Below, in pieces: positions 1 through 8,569 of a stretch of 40,107 bases of DNA. How positions within the stretch are numbered: position 1 is the first letter of the stretch; each line of letters starts with the position of its first letter. This DNA comes from Aigarchaeota archaeon (GTDB taxonomy: Archaea > Thermoproteota > Nitrososphaeria_A > Caldarchaeales > Wolframiiraptoraceae): contig JANXDW010000018.1 in the NCBI GenBank assembly GCA_025058515.1, forward strand, positions 1 to 40,107, read 5' to 3'. Position numbers and translations under genes: made by a program. The notes beneath the pieces were generated by a model, which did not search any database, was not told the origin of the DNA, and saw only the letters and a list, made by a program, of their open reading frames with translations.

Positions 1-626
1 GAGAAGATCGAGCAGTATATCAACTACTGTATAACTACTGGTGTACCATATTTTATTACAACAGATGGTGTAAAGTGGGAGATCTATGATACACATAAAC
101 CCATACCTTTACCAGAGAAGAAGATCGTAGAATGGGATATAGTGAACGATAAGCCTTACGAGATTATTAGAAAAGCATTCACAATATGGAGATTGAATAG
201 AGAATTGAGACTGCCATCTGAACTTATGATAATTAAGCATATAGAGAAAGAAGTTAAGTTAGGGATACAGATAACCAAGTTGAAGGTTAAACCTGGGGAA
301 GCACCCCCTACTCAAGAATAATCTTTCCAGATGGTAGACCATATCAGATTAATAAGTGGAGAGATATATTGTTAAGCACAGTTAGTTGGTTGATAGATGC
401 TGGTAAGCTCAAGGATGAAGACCTTCCAGTCTCACCTCCAAAAGCTCGAAAAAGAGTAATTGTTAACATAGAACCCAAACATATGGATAACTCTAAATTC
501 AAAGATCCTAAAAGAATTGGATCATATTTTGTTGAAGCAAATATAAGTAGTGAAGACGCTATCCAATTAAGTATTTTCTTACTTGAAAAATTTAATATCG
601 ATGTATCTAAAGTTTTCCTACAATAA
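1..626 (+). pseudogene. Type I restriction enzyme R-subunit N-terminal (HSDR_N)-like protein, 5'-truncated by the window and interrupted by a -1 frameshift near 304-308
   Basis: Frame 1 reads EKIEQYINYCITTGVPYFITTDGVKWEIYDTHKP...KPGEAPPTQE* (stop 319-321). The 369..626 frame extends upstream as RIIFPDGRPYQINKWRDILLSTVSWLIDAGKL..., continuing the same protein. The frames switch at a CCCCC run. Confidence 0.6.
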
Positions 627-822
627 ACTTCTCTTCATAATCCTTTATCTCGAACACGTCTTATTTTACAAAGATGAAGATCGTGAGTAATGAGAATAGC
701 AGAATACTATATTTTAGTAACTGTCTAACTCTTGATCTGAGTTCAATTGTTAATAGCTTTTTAAAATTGTGAAGATTATGTGAGGAAAACCTAAAATAAT
801 CATAGGTGAAAAGTATATGGTA

Positions 823-933
823 GCGGCCGTAGTCTAGTCTGGTAGGACGTCTTAAGAGACCTATGACCAGCCTGCCAACGTTAGACCAACGGTAGAACGC
901 TGGTGGTCGCGGGTTCAAATCCCGCCGGCCGCA
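823..933 (+). tRNA. tRNA-Gly(GCC) containing two putative introns (about 17 nt between D-stem and anticodon stem, about 20 nt in the anticodon loop)
   Basis: Acceptor GCGGCCG/CGGCCGC, D-stem GTCT/GGAC, anticodon arm CCAGC-CTGCCAA-GCTGG once 'CGTTAGACCAACGGTAGAAC' is removed, T-arm GCGGG-TTCAAAT-CCCGC. The 111-nt gene gives a 74-nt mature tRNA after removing 17+20 nt. Confidence 0.82.
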
Positions 934-999
934 TGCAGATTATCCCTAAATTCAGCGGAGACTCCATCAACGAGATATTAAATACGTTTTGAGTATCTC

Positions 1000-1080
1000 T
1001 CAATCATCAATTACATGTTTACTAAATGGTGGAGTCGTTTCTCTAGGCTTCGCTACATGTTTCTTCATTTCTGTTCTCAC
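1000..1080 (-). CDS. Putative 26-aa microprotein (GTG start) MRTEMKKHVAKPRETTPPFSKHVIDD, start overlapping the upstream gene stop (GTGA)
   Basis: Read on the minus strand. The start codon overlaps the TGA of the 1077..1475 gene by 4 nt; composition looks coding. Confidence 0.35.
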   Translation of the reverse strand: MRTEMKKHVAKPRETTPPFSKHVIDD

Positions 1081-1475
1081 TGAGCTATCTGCCTCTCAAC
1101 CTCGGACAGTATGTATTCTATGTAAGATGGGTTGAGCTTGTACTGACCTCTCTCTACACTTATCAATACGCCTTCTCTTCTAAGTTCAGATACTCTAGCT
1201 CCAACTACTTTCCCATCTATTCCAAGTTCTCGTGAGAGTTCATCTATGCTTACGTAGTCTTCCGATGAGTAGCCTGCTTGCTTCGCCATGAGCTTACCTA
1301 CTGCGTAGATAGAGATCAAGCTCCGAGTAGTTACCTTCGTTCTATCGAACTTGATCAAGATCTTTCCATCTCTTGTAAGACCTAATAGCTTGCTGAGCCT
1401 ATCCAACATCTGCTCTATCATGACCGATTCATCAACTGTGAGCTTCTGCCTTATCTTCTCTGCTAAATCACTCAT
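1077..1475 (-). CDS. Winged-helix-like small archaeal protein (132 aa)
   Basis: Full ORF; C-terminal 'YVSIDELSRELGIDGKVVGARVSELRREGVLISVERGQYKLN' resembles a wHTH. Confidence 0.7.
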   Translation of the reverse strand: MSDLAEKIRQKLTVDESVMIEQMLDRLSKLLGLTRDGKILIKFDRTKVTTRSLISIYAVGKLMAKQAGYSSEDYVSIDELSRELGIDGKVVGARVSELRREGVLISVERGQYKLNPSYIEYILSEVERQIAQ

Positions 1476-1606
1476 ACACTACCTTTTATAAACACGTGTA
1501 TTTTAATGTACTCGTGTAAACATCTAGATAGATGAAAACTATTCCCAATCTTTCATCTAGAAGATTGAGGCAATCCTCTTTTTAGATAAAAAATATGTGG
1601 TTATAT

Positions 1607-2074
1607 TTATAATAATTTGCTAAATTCTTCATGCTCGATCTTCATGTGCTCCATAAGTAGAGAGTTCATCTTATTGTTAGTAGCTTCTATCTTATCCTTC
1701 AACTCCCATTCTTCAATCTTCATGAAGCGGTATTCATCTAAAGCCTTCCTAATCTCGTCTAGCATAAGGTTGAGCCTTCTATGGTCATCGATCAATCTCA
1801 ACGTTACTTCTAGTCTCCCTCTCTCATTCATGTCTGGATAGATCCAGTACTCTTCTTTTAGCTCATGGACTGCAAACTTCGACATGAATAGGTAGGCTTT
1901 AGAGTAGACATCTGAGAGAACCCCGAATGCTTCGTGAAGCTCTTCTTTGCTCTTAGGTCTCTTCTCCCCTGCTCTTGTAAGCCTCTCTCTAATATCGTTC
2001 CATTCCCTTAGTAAAGAATCATGTTCTGATAGAACCTCCTTCACCATATCTCTCAACTTCATGGGTGCACTCAT
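1607..2074 (-). CDS. Hemerythrin-like (HHE cation-binding) domain protein
   Basis: Spaced His/Glu pattern: SEHDSLLREW, FAVHELKEEYWIYP, IDDHRRLNLML, MEHMKIEHEEF. Confidence 0.75.
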   Translation of the reverse strand: MSAPMKLRDMVKEVLSEHDSLLREWNDIRERLTRAGEKRPKSKEELHEAFGVLSDVYSKAYLFMSKFAVHELKEEYWIYPDMNERGRLEVTLRLIDDHRRLNLMLDEIRKALDEYRFMKIEEWELKDKIEATNNKMNSLLMEHMKIEHEEFSKLL

Positions 2075-2120
2075 ACTATCTCAAAACTTTATACATCCAG
2101 CAGATAAATAAATATTCTTT

Positions 2121-2138
2121 TTACAAAAATTTTTGTAA
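2121..2138. promoter_or_regulatory. Perfect 18-bp palindrome TTACAAAAATTTTTGTAA upstream of the first hemerythrin-like gene
   Basis: The sequence is its own reverse complement and lies 47-64 bp upstream of the 2074 start codon. Confidence 0.5.
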
Positions 2139-2212
2139 CTTTTTCACACATTCTCCTAAGTTGCAGTTATGCTACTTCTTTTATCTTAAAAAATAAAGTT
2201 GGAAAATAGAGA

Positions 2213-2668
2213 CTACTTTAATTTAGGAAATTCTTCATCTTCTATCTTTACGTGTTCCATTACTATACTCGATACCTCTTTGTGGATCTTTAGCGATTGC
2301 TCTGCAAGCTCTTTAGCAGAGATCTTCTCGAAACGATAATCCTCTAAAAGTCTTCTCATCTTCTCTAGTAGTTCATCTATCTTCCTATGATCGTCTAACA
2401 ATCTATGCACTAGAGATTCTTTACCTCTCTCACTCATCTCAGGGAATATGAATCGTTCTTCCCTTATCTCGTGCACCTTGAACCTAGACATAAACTTATG
2501 AGACATTCCAAAAAGATCTGTTAATACTTTGAGGAAATCATATTTTTCTTCTCTTGTCTTAGGTTCTTCAGTTTTAACATCCTTCGTTATCTTCTCAATG
2601 TTCTTCCATTCATTTATTAGAGGAGTATGCTCGGCCAGAATCTCATCGACCAAAACCTTCAGACTCAT
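2213..2668 (-). CDS. Hemerythrin-like (HHE) domain protein, tandem paralog
   Basis: AEHTPLINEWK, FKVHEIREERFIFPEMSERG, LDDHRKIDELLEK, MEHVKIEDEEFPKL; same architecture as 1607..2074. Confidence 0.75.
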   Translation of the reverse strand: MSLKVLVDEILAEHTPLINEWKNIEKITKDVKTEEPKTREEKYDFLKVLTDLFGMSHKFMSRFKVHEIREERFIFPEMSERGKESLVHRLLDDHRKIDELLEKMRRLLEDYRFEKISAKELAEQSLKIHKEVSSIVMEHVKIEDEEFPKLK

Positions 2669-2914
2669 GTATCGTACGTTGAGAGAACGGTATAACAGCT
2701 TTTAGGAATTTAAAGAAAGATTGTAGGAAGAATAAACATTTATTCCTCTTTCTAAGAGCTGTTTCTCCTACATGCTAAGCACCATCATCCTTTTTGGAGT
2801 GCTGGAAAGATTATGTTAACCTTACATGATGTAATGAATGTATTACTTTAACATTTTTAACATGAGTAAACAATTTCAAAAATCTAATATAGTAGTCTTT
2901 GTACATATTATTTA

Positions 2915-3169
2915 ATGGAAGAGGTTAAGCTTAAGCGTAAGGGAGAACTCGTTAAAGATGAAGAAGGAAATCTACTGCTTGTTAATGAGTTGAATGAAGC
3001 ATATAGAGTTGACGAGATCGTTGCATATATTTGGAGTATATGTGATAATAGGACATTTGAAGAAGTGGCAGTAGATTTGGCCAGTCAAGGAGAGGTTGAT
3101 GTAGAAGAAGTAAAACCACCACTACAAGACTTGATAGCCAAGCTTAAATCTGCATCACTAATCGAGTAA
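2915..3169 (+). CDS. PqqD-like (RiPP recognition element fold) small protein
   Basis: 84 aa: GELVKDEEGNLLLVNELNEAYRVDEIVAYIWSICDNRTFEEVAVDLASQGEVDVEEVKPPLQDLIAKLKSASLIE matches the PqqD layout (beta hairpin plus winged helix). Confidence 0.7.
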   Translation: MEEVKLKRKGELVKDEEGNLLLVNELNEAYRVDEIVAYIWSICDNRTFEEVAVDLASQGEVDVEEVKPPLQDLIAKLKSASLIE

Positions 3170-3430
3170 AAATAAATGATAATTAAATATTCAAGATAAT
3201 CTTCTCCTTACGCATATAGTGGTATTGGATAATGGCAAAAGACCTACCTTAGCTACTAAATTTTTATTTCTATTTATATATTTATAAAAAGTTTTAACTA
3301 GTTCAGCATTTCTCAACCGGCTTGAGCCTCAATGTAATTTGAATTTAAGAGATACATTAAACCACACAATATATACAAGTATTATTAATATTAAATTAAT
3401 CTTATATAGTATTGTTTACAGCTTTTTTGT

Positions 3431-3925
3431 ATGGGAAAGAAAGGGCGTGAGATTGTAGAGAAAGCTGGTGTAAATGTTAAAGAGCTTATCGATATGTTGA
3501 AGAAAGCATATGCTGATGAATGGATTGCTTTTTACTACTATACTTTACTGGCTAAGATTGTCGAGGGGCTTGAGTCTCCCGCTATAGCCAGTAAGATCGA
3601 GGAGATAGCTAAAGAAGAACTTGAACATCAATCTGAACTTGCTGAAAGAATAATACAATTAGGTGATGAACCTCCTAGAAGATTTGAAGATCTTGTAAAG
3701 ATAGCTAACTGTCCATATGTCACTATACCTGAGAACGTGGGAGACTTGAAAGCAGTATGTAAAGCCATCATAGAAGCTGAAGGATGTGCTATCGAGGTCT
3801 ACAACAAGATACTCAACTATTTGACAGGAGTAAAGGCCGACCCTGTTACATTCCACATAATTAGACACATCCTCCAAGAAGAAGTAGAACATGAAGACCT
3901 CTTCGAGACAATACTTGGAAAATAA
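3431..3925 (+). CDS. Ferritin-like / Dps-like (DPSL-type) protein
   Basis: ADEWIAFYYYTLLAK, EIAKEELEHQSELAERI, EAEGCAIEVYNKI, EEVEHEDLFETIL: ferritin-like diiron motifs plus NC-PYV cysteine. Confidence 0.8.
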   Translation: MGKKGREIVEKAGVNVKELIDMLKKAYADEWIAFYYYTLLAKIVEGLESPAIASKIEEIAKEELEHQSELAERIIQLGDEPPRRFEDLVKIANCPYVTIPENVGDLKAVCKAIIEAEGCAIEVYNKILNYLTGVKADPVTFHIIRHILQEEVEHEDLFETILGK

Positions 3926-4012
3926 CATCCTACAATTTTTTCTATATTAAACTTCTAAAACCCTAATATGTATTGTTAAAATTTAGATGTTTGAGTAAGC
4001 TAGGTTTTATGT

Positions 4013-4750
4013 ATGTTCTCTCTAGAAACTTTCTTGATTATTGTTGTTACAAGTTTAGCTGTATTAATCTACACGATGGGTGGATTCGGCGGAGGATCGA
4101 TCTTCCTAGCAATACTGATATTTTCAGGATTGACTCCATCTCAAGCCGCTATTGGAAGCTTGCTATTTAACATCTTTAGCACAGGAGCATCATTCACTAA
4201 ATGGAGAACATATTTAGAGAAGAGGTTTCTACTACTCTTAATAGGCTCGGTCCCCTTAGCATTCTTTGGAGGAGTAGCATCTTTTACTATCTCAGAAGAT
4301 TTATTGAAACTGATAATGGGTTTAATTATAGCTGGTTCAGGCATCTTAACATTATTCTCTAGAAGACCGATAGCCAGCCTTAAAGTTAATTTTATACATA
4401 TTATTCTTATCGGTGGATTAATAGGATTTCTAGCAGGTCTTACAGGTATAGGTGGAGGCGTCTATCTAGCTCCTATACTATTATTGGGTGGTATATCTGA
4501 GCCGAAGACAACGGCAGCTACTACAACCTTTTTCATCTTCTCAAATTCTCTAGCTGGATTACTAGCACGCATTCCAAAACTAGTGATAGTAATCCAGCAG
4601 AATTACTTAATATCTATATTGGTACCAGTGGTTGTTGCTATGTCTTTTATCGGAGGACATATAGGTTCTAAGAGACTTAGCCAAGAAGATGTAAAGAAGG
4701 TGATCGGAGCTATACTTATCTTTATAGGATTATTCCTAATCTTCTACTAG
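4013..4750 (+). CDS. TauE/SafE family membrane transporter
   Basis: 245 aa, multiple TM segments, two GGFGGGSIF / GIGGGVYLAPIL repeats typical of the family. Confidence 0.8.
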   Translation: MFSLETFLIIVVTSLAVLIYTMGGFGGGSIFLAILIFSGLTPSQAAIGSLLFNIFSTGASFTKWRTYLEKRFLLLLIGSVPLAFFGGVASFTISEDLLKLIMGLIIAGSGILTLFSRRPIASLKVNFIHIILIGGLIGFLAGLTGIGGGVYLAPILLLGGISEPKTTAATTTFFIFSNSLAGLLARIPKLVIVIQQNYLISILVPVVVAMSFIGGHIGSKRLSQEDVKKVIGAILIFIGLFLIFY

Positions 4751-4754
4751 AATA

Positions 4755-5441
4755 TTAACTCATTCCAAGTACAAGATATTCTAGTATCGTGAAGATTCTA
4801 GAAGCTACTATCCAGCTTTCTAGAGGTTGATCCCATATGCTTACTTCAAGGTCTGCATTCATCTTAGTCTCATCTTCAAATTCTCCTCTTGGAAAACCTC
4901 CTAACATCAACATCGGGTAATCGTATCCAATTATCTTTTCTCCCAGTTCACTCCACTTCATCTGTAAACCCTTCTCAGACAATAATATCTTAACATCAGG
5001 CTTCACTCTACTTACTATATCTCTAATCCCACCCTCCTCCAACTTTAACAATATCTTTCCACTTGACTCTACTATTGGCTCTCTGTAGAGCTTTTCTATT
5101 ACTCCTTTAAATCTTTCATATATTCTAGGCAGTCTTGTCTCTGAATTGATATAGATAATATGTCTACTCTGTGTCTCAACATATGTTTCTACATATTTTG
5201 ATCTATTTAGGGGTGAGCCGAGAACTTCTAGTAGAGTGAAGTGGGTTATGTCTGGTCTCCCCCTCTTCCAAGACTTCTCAAGCTTCAGCATAGCAGCATG
5301 ATGATAAGATCTATCGAGAAGAACTTCACTAGGCTTCTTACCTCTTTTTCTAGCGTAAGATATCACTGCTGGATGGTTTGAGATTTCTTCTGGGACAAGC
5401 TCTAGAGCTGCTTCAACAATAACAAAAATGACCTTACGCAT
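4755..5441 (-). CDS. nep1: Nep1/Emg1-type ribosome biogenesis rRNA methyltransferase
   Basis: LELVP...LDRSYHHAAM, GRPDITHFTLLEVLGSPLN, MLGGFPRGEF, SIWDQPLESWIVASRIFTILE. Confidence 0.9.
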   Translation of the reverse strand: MRKVIFVIVEAALELVPEEISNHPAVISYARKRGKKPSEVLLDRSYHHAAMLKLEKSWKRGRPDITHFTLLEVLGSPLNRSKYVETYVETQSRHIIYINSETRLPRIYERFKGVIEKLYREPIVESSGKILLKLEEGGIRDIVSRVKPDVKILLSEKGLQMKWSELGEKIIGYDYPMLMLGGFPRGEFEDETKMNADLEVSIWDQPLESWIVASRIFTILEYLVLGMS

Positions 5442-5513
5442 AGGCCCGCATCTACAATATTAAAAGAAGAATATATGCTAAACTATTAAGGGAAGAACTT
5501 AGATCAAGTTAGT

Positions 5514-5837
5514 TTGGTAGTCGGTGTCTTGGTTTCTAGAGAGTTGAAGATGATCGCTCTTGATAGGATCGATAGGCTTATGGATTTCGCTAAAAGACAT
5601 GCAGTTGAGAGACCTGAGATAGCTAGAAAGGCCATTCTACTAGCGATGCGCATAGCTCAGAAAGCAAGAGTGAGAATTCCCAAGAAATATAAGAGGATGT
5701 TCTGTAGAAAATGTGGAACATCTTTCTGGACGCCAAACTCATTCACAATAAGAGTAAGAGATAGAAGAAGTACTCACATAGTAATAAAATGTATGAGATG
5801 CGGGTACATTAAAAGAATACCAGTAAACAAGACTTAA
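5514..5837 (+). CDS. rnp4: RNase P protein component 4 (Rpp21/Rpr2)
   Basis: KRHAVERPEIARKAILLAMRIAQKARVRIPKKYKRMFCRKCGTSF...IKCMRCGYIKRIP; TTG start. Confidence 0.92.
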   Translation: MVVGVLVSRELKMIALDRIDRLMDFAKRHAVERPEIARKAILLAMRIAQKARVRIPKKYKRMFCRKCGTSFWTPNSFTIRVRDRRSTHIVIKCMRCGYIKRIPVNKT

Positions 5838-5990
5838 ACTTTCTGAATATATTCAGTTCCTAGATTTAGAAGATTATAAAAGCTATAGCATACAAGATCA
5901 TCAAGCAATACTTCTGCTAATAAGGGAAGATCACGGTAGGTTACCCTCTAAACCTTTAGAGATATTACAAGATTAAAGATATATTTAATA

Positions 5991-6455
5991 ATGGATGAAT
6001 ATTATCTTCCATTTCAGATGGTGTCGCCTGTGCTATCTGTTGATGCTTGGAGATTAATAGAGAAAGTTGCTAACTATTTAAAAGAGAATAAAATTATTGA
6101 GCCTCCATTATGGGCTATATTTGTTAAGACTGGTGTTCATAAAGAGAGACCTCCAGAAAACATTGATTGGTGGTATATTAGAGCTGCTTCAATAATGAGA
6201 AAACTATACTTGAAAGAACCGATTGGAGTATCTAGATTAAGAACTATCTATGGTGGTAAGCGTAGGCTTGGACATCATCCTCCAAAATTCTTTAAGGGTA
6301 GTGGAGCAATAATTAGAAAGATATTACAGCAATTAGAGAATGCTGGATTGGTTGAGAAAGCAGATAAGAAAGGTAGGAAGCTAACAGATAAAGGTAGAGA
6401 ACTTCTAGATGAAGCTGCAAAAGCTATTCTTAAGATAGAGATGAAGAAGACTTAA
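5991..6455 (+). CDS. rps19e: 30S ribosomal protein S19e
   Basis: WWYIRAASIMRKLYLKEPIGVSRLRTIYGGKRRLGHHPPKFFKGSGAIIRKILQQLENAGLV. Confidence 0.97.
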   Translation: MDEYYLPFQMVSPVLSVDAWRLIEKVANYLKENKIIEPPLWAIFVKTGVHKERPPENIDWWYIRAASIMRKLYLKEPIGVSRLRTIYGGKRRLGHHPPKFFKGSGAIIRKILQQLENAGLVEKADKKGRKLTDKGRELLDEAAKAILKIEMKKT

Positions 6456-6553
6456 AATCTCTACATCGTCTAGACCTTGGTAGAAGAGAGTTAAATTTTT
6501 AAACTTAAGTAATCTTTAAACTCTCCCGTGTTTAACTATTTTCAGGGTTAGCG

Positions 6554-6877
6554 ATGTCCATAGATGAAGAAGAATTAGAGAAGATTAGAATGAAGAAGAT
6601 GATGGAGTTGCAGCAGAAGGCTGCTGAAGAAGAGCGGAGAAGAAAAGAGCAAGAGAAAATTTCTGCACTACGTATCATCCTTACTCCAGAGGCTAGGCAG
6701 AGGCTTGCAAACCTTAGGCTTGTAAAACCTGAACTAGTAGAACAACTAGAAGATCAATTGATCAGATTAGCTCAAGCTGGAAAGATAAATATTCCAATAA
6801 CTGATGAAGTTTTGAAAGAGATACTTAGCAGGCTAGATGCTGGAAGAAGAAGAGAGATAAGGATAATGAGGAAGTAG
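6554..6877 (+). CDS. PDCD5-family DNA-binding protein
   Basis: MELQQKAAEEERRRKEQEKISALRIILTPEARQRLANLRLVKPELVEQLEDQLIRLAQAGKI. Confidence 0.93.
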   Translation: MSIDEEELEKIRMKKMMELQQKAAEEERRRKEQEKISALRIILTPEARQRLANLRLVKPELVEQLEDQLIRLAQAGKINIPITDEVLKEILSRLDAGRRREIRIMRK

Positions 6878-6987
6878 CTAGATTCTTATCAAGGAAGATA
6901 AAGCTCGAGCTTATATCTAGATAGGCTTATTATCTCATGTTAAAGTTATACTCATATACAAGCTTCTCTAAAGAATTAGAAGAAGAA

Positions 6988-7143
6988 TTGACTATTAGAA
7001 CTCTTGTCTTAAAGAAGAGGTTGTCGAAGGCTTTAAAGAGAGCTTGGCCTGTTCCAGCATGGGTGATCGTTAAAACTCGTCGAAGAGTTAGAACACATAG
7101 TAAACAGAGGCATTGGAGAAGAAGTGGAAAGATCAAGACTTAG
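6988..7143 (+). CDS. rpl39e: 50S ribosomal protein L39e (TTG start preferred over the longer 6937 ORF)
   Basis: (M)[50 protein letters not shown]: 51 aa, canonical L39e length and motif. Confidence 0.92.
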   Translation: MTIRTLVLKKRLSKALKRAWPVPAWVIVKTRRRVRTHSKQRHWRRSGKIKT

Positions 7144-7154
7144 AGGTGTCTAGT

Positions 7155-7442
7155 ATGAGTGAGATAGAACTTGAGAGAACATATGTAATCCATTTAAGAG
7201 ATGCGTATGAAGCTTCTAGAAGTAGAAGAGCGAAGAGAGCTGTTAATATAGTTCGAGAGTTTGCTGAACGGCATATGAAGGCGGAGGTAGTCAAGATCTC
7301 TAGTGGAGTAAATAGTCTTTTATGGAGTAGAGGTATAGAGAAGCCTCCGAGAAGATTGAAAGTCATTATGAGGAAGAGTAAGGATGGGGTAGTAGAAGTT
7401 CTACTTCCAGAAGAAGCTGAGAAGAAGGAAGAAGAGAAATAG
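7155..7442 (+). CDS. rpl31e: 50S ribosomal protein L31e
   Basis: MSEIELERTYVIHLRDAYEASRSRRAKRAVNIVREFAERHMKAEVVKISSGVNSLLWSRGIEKPPRRLKV; internal ATG is the natural start. Confidence 0.95.
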   Translation: MSEIELERTYVIHLRDAYEASRSRRAKRAVNIVREFAERHMKAEVVKISSGVNSLLWSRGIEKPPRRLKVIMRKSKDGVVEVLLPEEAEKKEEEK

Positions 7443-7561
7443 TCTATCTTGAGATTACATGTTTAGAAGACTATGGTAATCTATTAAGAAAAAGGCAACT
7501 CTCTTTAGAGTTTAAGATATCTCAAGCTATCTATACAGATGTGTCCAGAGTTTCTAGTTCT

Positions 7562-7987
7562 TCAACCTGTTTCTTCCGTTAACCATTCTTCATAGATCTT
7601 CTGAACTTTCTCAGCTGCTGGACCGCTACCTTCAACTACCCCATCTTTTGTAACTCTAATCCTATCCATTACTAGTATTACATCTGCTTCACGGATGTAT
7701 CTAACCATGTTTGGAAAGACTTTATTGATCTTCTCAGCGAGTTTCTCTAAGCTCGGGCCTGCCTCGATTACTTCAATAGACATTATACTTCTTCCAGAGA
7801 TGAATATCTTAGGGATATGTTTTCCAGAGACCTCTTTTACATCAGATAGCCATAAACTGTAGTCTGTTGGATTGTATGCTGAGAGTCTGCCTTCGAGTGA
7901 TCCACCGGTTACTAGGTTTACCCTGATCTGCTTATCTAGCAGTGATGAGAACTCATCACTAAATCTTTTAGAAGCTATAGCTGACAA
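7562..7987 (-). CDS. Sm-like archaeal protein with extra C-terminal domain (SmAP3-like)
   Basis: FSSLLDKQIRVNLVTGGSLEGRLSAYNPTDYSLWLSDVKEV...ISGRSIMSIEVIE is an Sm fold; about 70 aa C-terminal extension. Confidence 0.75.
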   Translation of the reverse strand: MSAIASKRFSDEFSSLLDKQIRVNLVTGGSLEGRLSAYNPTDYSLWLSDVKEVSGKHIPKIFISGRSIMSIEVIEAGPSLEKLAEKINKVFPNMVRYIREADVILVMDRIRVTKDGVVEGSGPAAEKVQKIYEEWLTEETG

Positions 7988-8110
7988 GTACTACTACCTC
8001 ACCTATCTATTTAAGATATACCATATATAGGTCTTTTCATATTATAAAACATCTAGATTAAGCTATTTTAGTCTAAGCTTTTTAATGACCTCTTTACAGT
8101 ATTGAGATAT

Positions 8111-8362
8111 CTATGTTCTAATCTTGAATTCTTCTCCTCTGCAGTGAACTTCTCCTTTAACTCTTCTTATAAATGATACGCATAGAAAACACTCGATGAA
8201 TGGTATCTGCCTCTTTGCCACTGGGCAGTCTACGTACTCTTTCTTCATCCTTTGAATCATCTTACCTCCTACAGCAGTCTTCACAATTTCTGAAGCTTCT
8301 TTACTAACCTTCAAAGGCTTACCAGCTTCAACCACTTTTACAAAATATTTTGCCTCGACCAT
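8111..8362 (-). CDS. Small cysteine-containing hypothetical protein (83 aa)
   Basis: Conserved-looking C-x11-C-x2-C...C pattern: DCPVAKRQIPFIECFLCVSFIRRVKGEVHCRG. Confidence 0.6.
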   Translation of the reverse strand: MVEAKYFVKVVEAGKPLKVSKEASEIVKTAVGGKMIQRMKKEYVDCPVAKRQIPFIECFLCVSFIRRVKGEVHCRGEEFKIRT

Positions 8363-8569
8363 TCTTTTCTACGCTCTTAGCTAGATTTATGATATACTAT
8401 TTATATCTTTATCTCGAGAATGACGATCTACGATGCTTGGAAAATAAAGTGTAACATAAGTGGTTAGAGTTTAAGCTTCGATAACTTATATCTTCTACTT
8501 TATGTTCTGCATTATCTATTCTTTCAATTTAGATGGATCGGCTAAGCTTTAGAGGATACGGTAGAGGTC

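Noticed and set aside
661-918. 85-aa minus-strand ORF in the track
   Set aside because: It overlaps the tRNA-Gly gene antisense; its sequence is a by-product of the structured RNA gene.
5843-5856. 14-bp palindrome CTGAATATATTCAG after rnp4
   Set aside because: Lies in a 3' region of a housekeeping gene; no linked regulator; may be a chance AT-rich palindrome.
6937-6987. N-terminal extension of L39e in the track
   Set aside because: L39e is about 51 aa; the TTG at 6988 gives the canonical length.
6930-7366. Minus-strand ORFs across L39e/L31e
   Set aside because: Antisense to universally conserved ribosomal protein genes.
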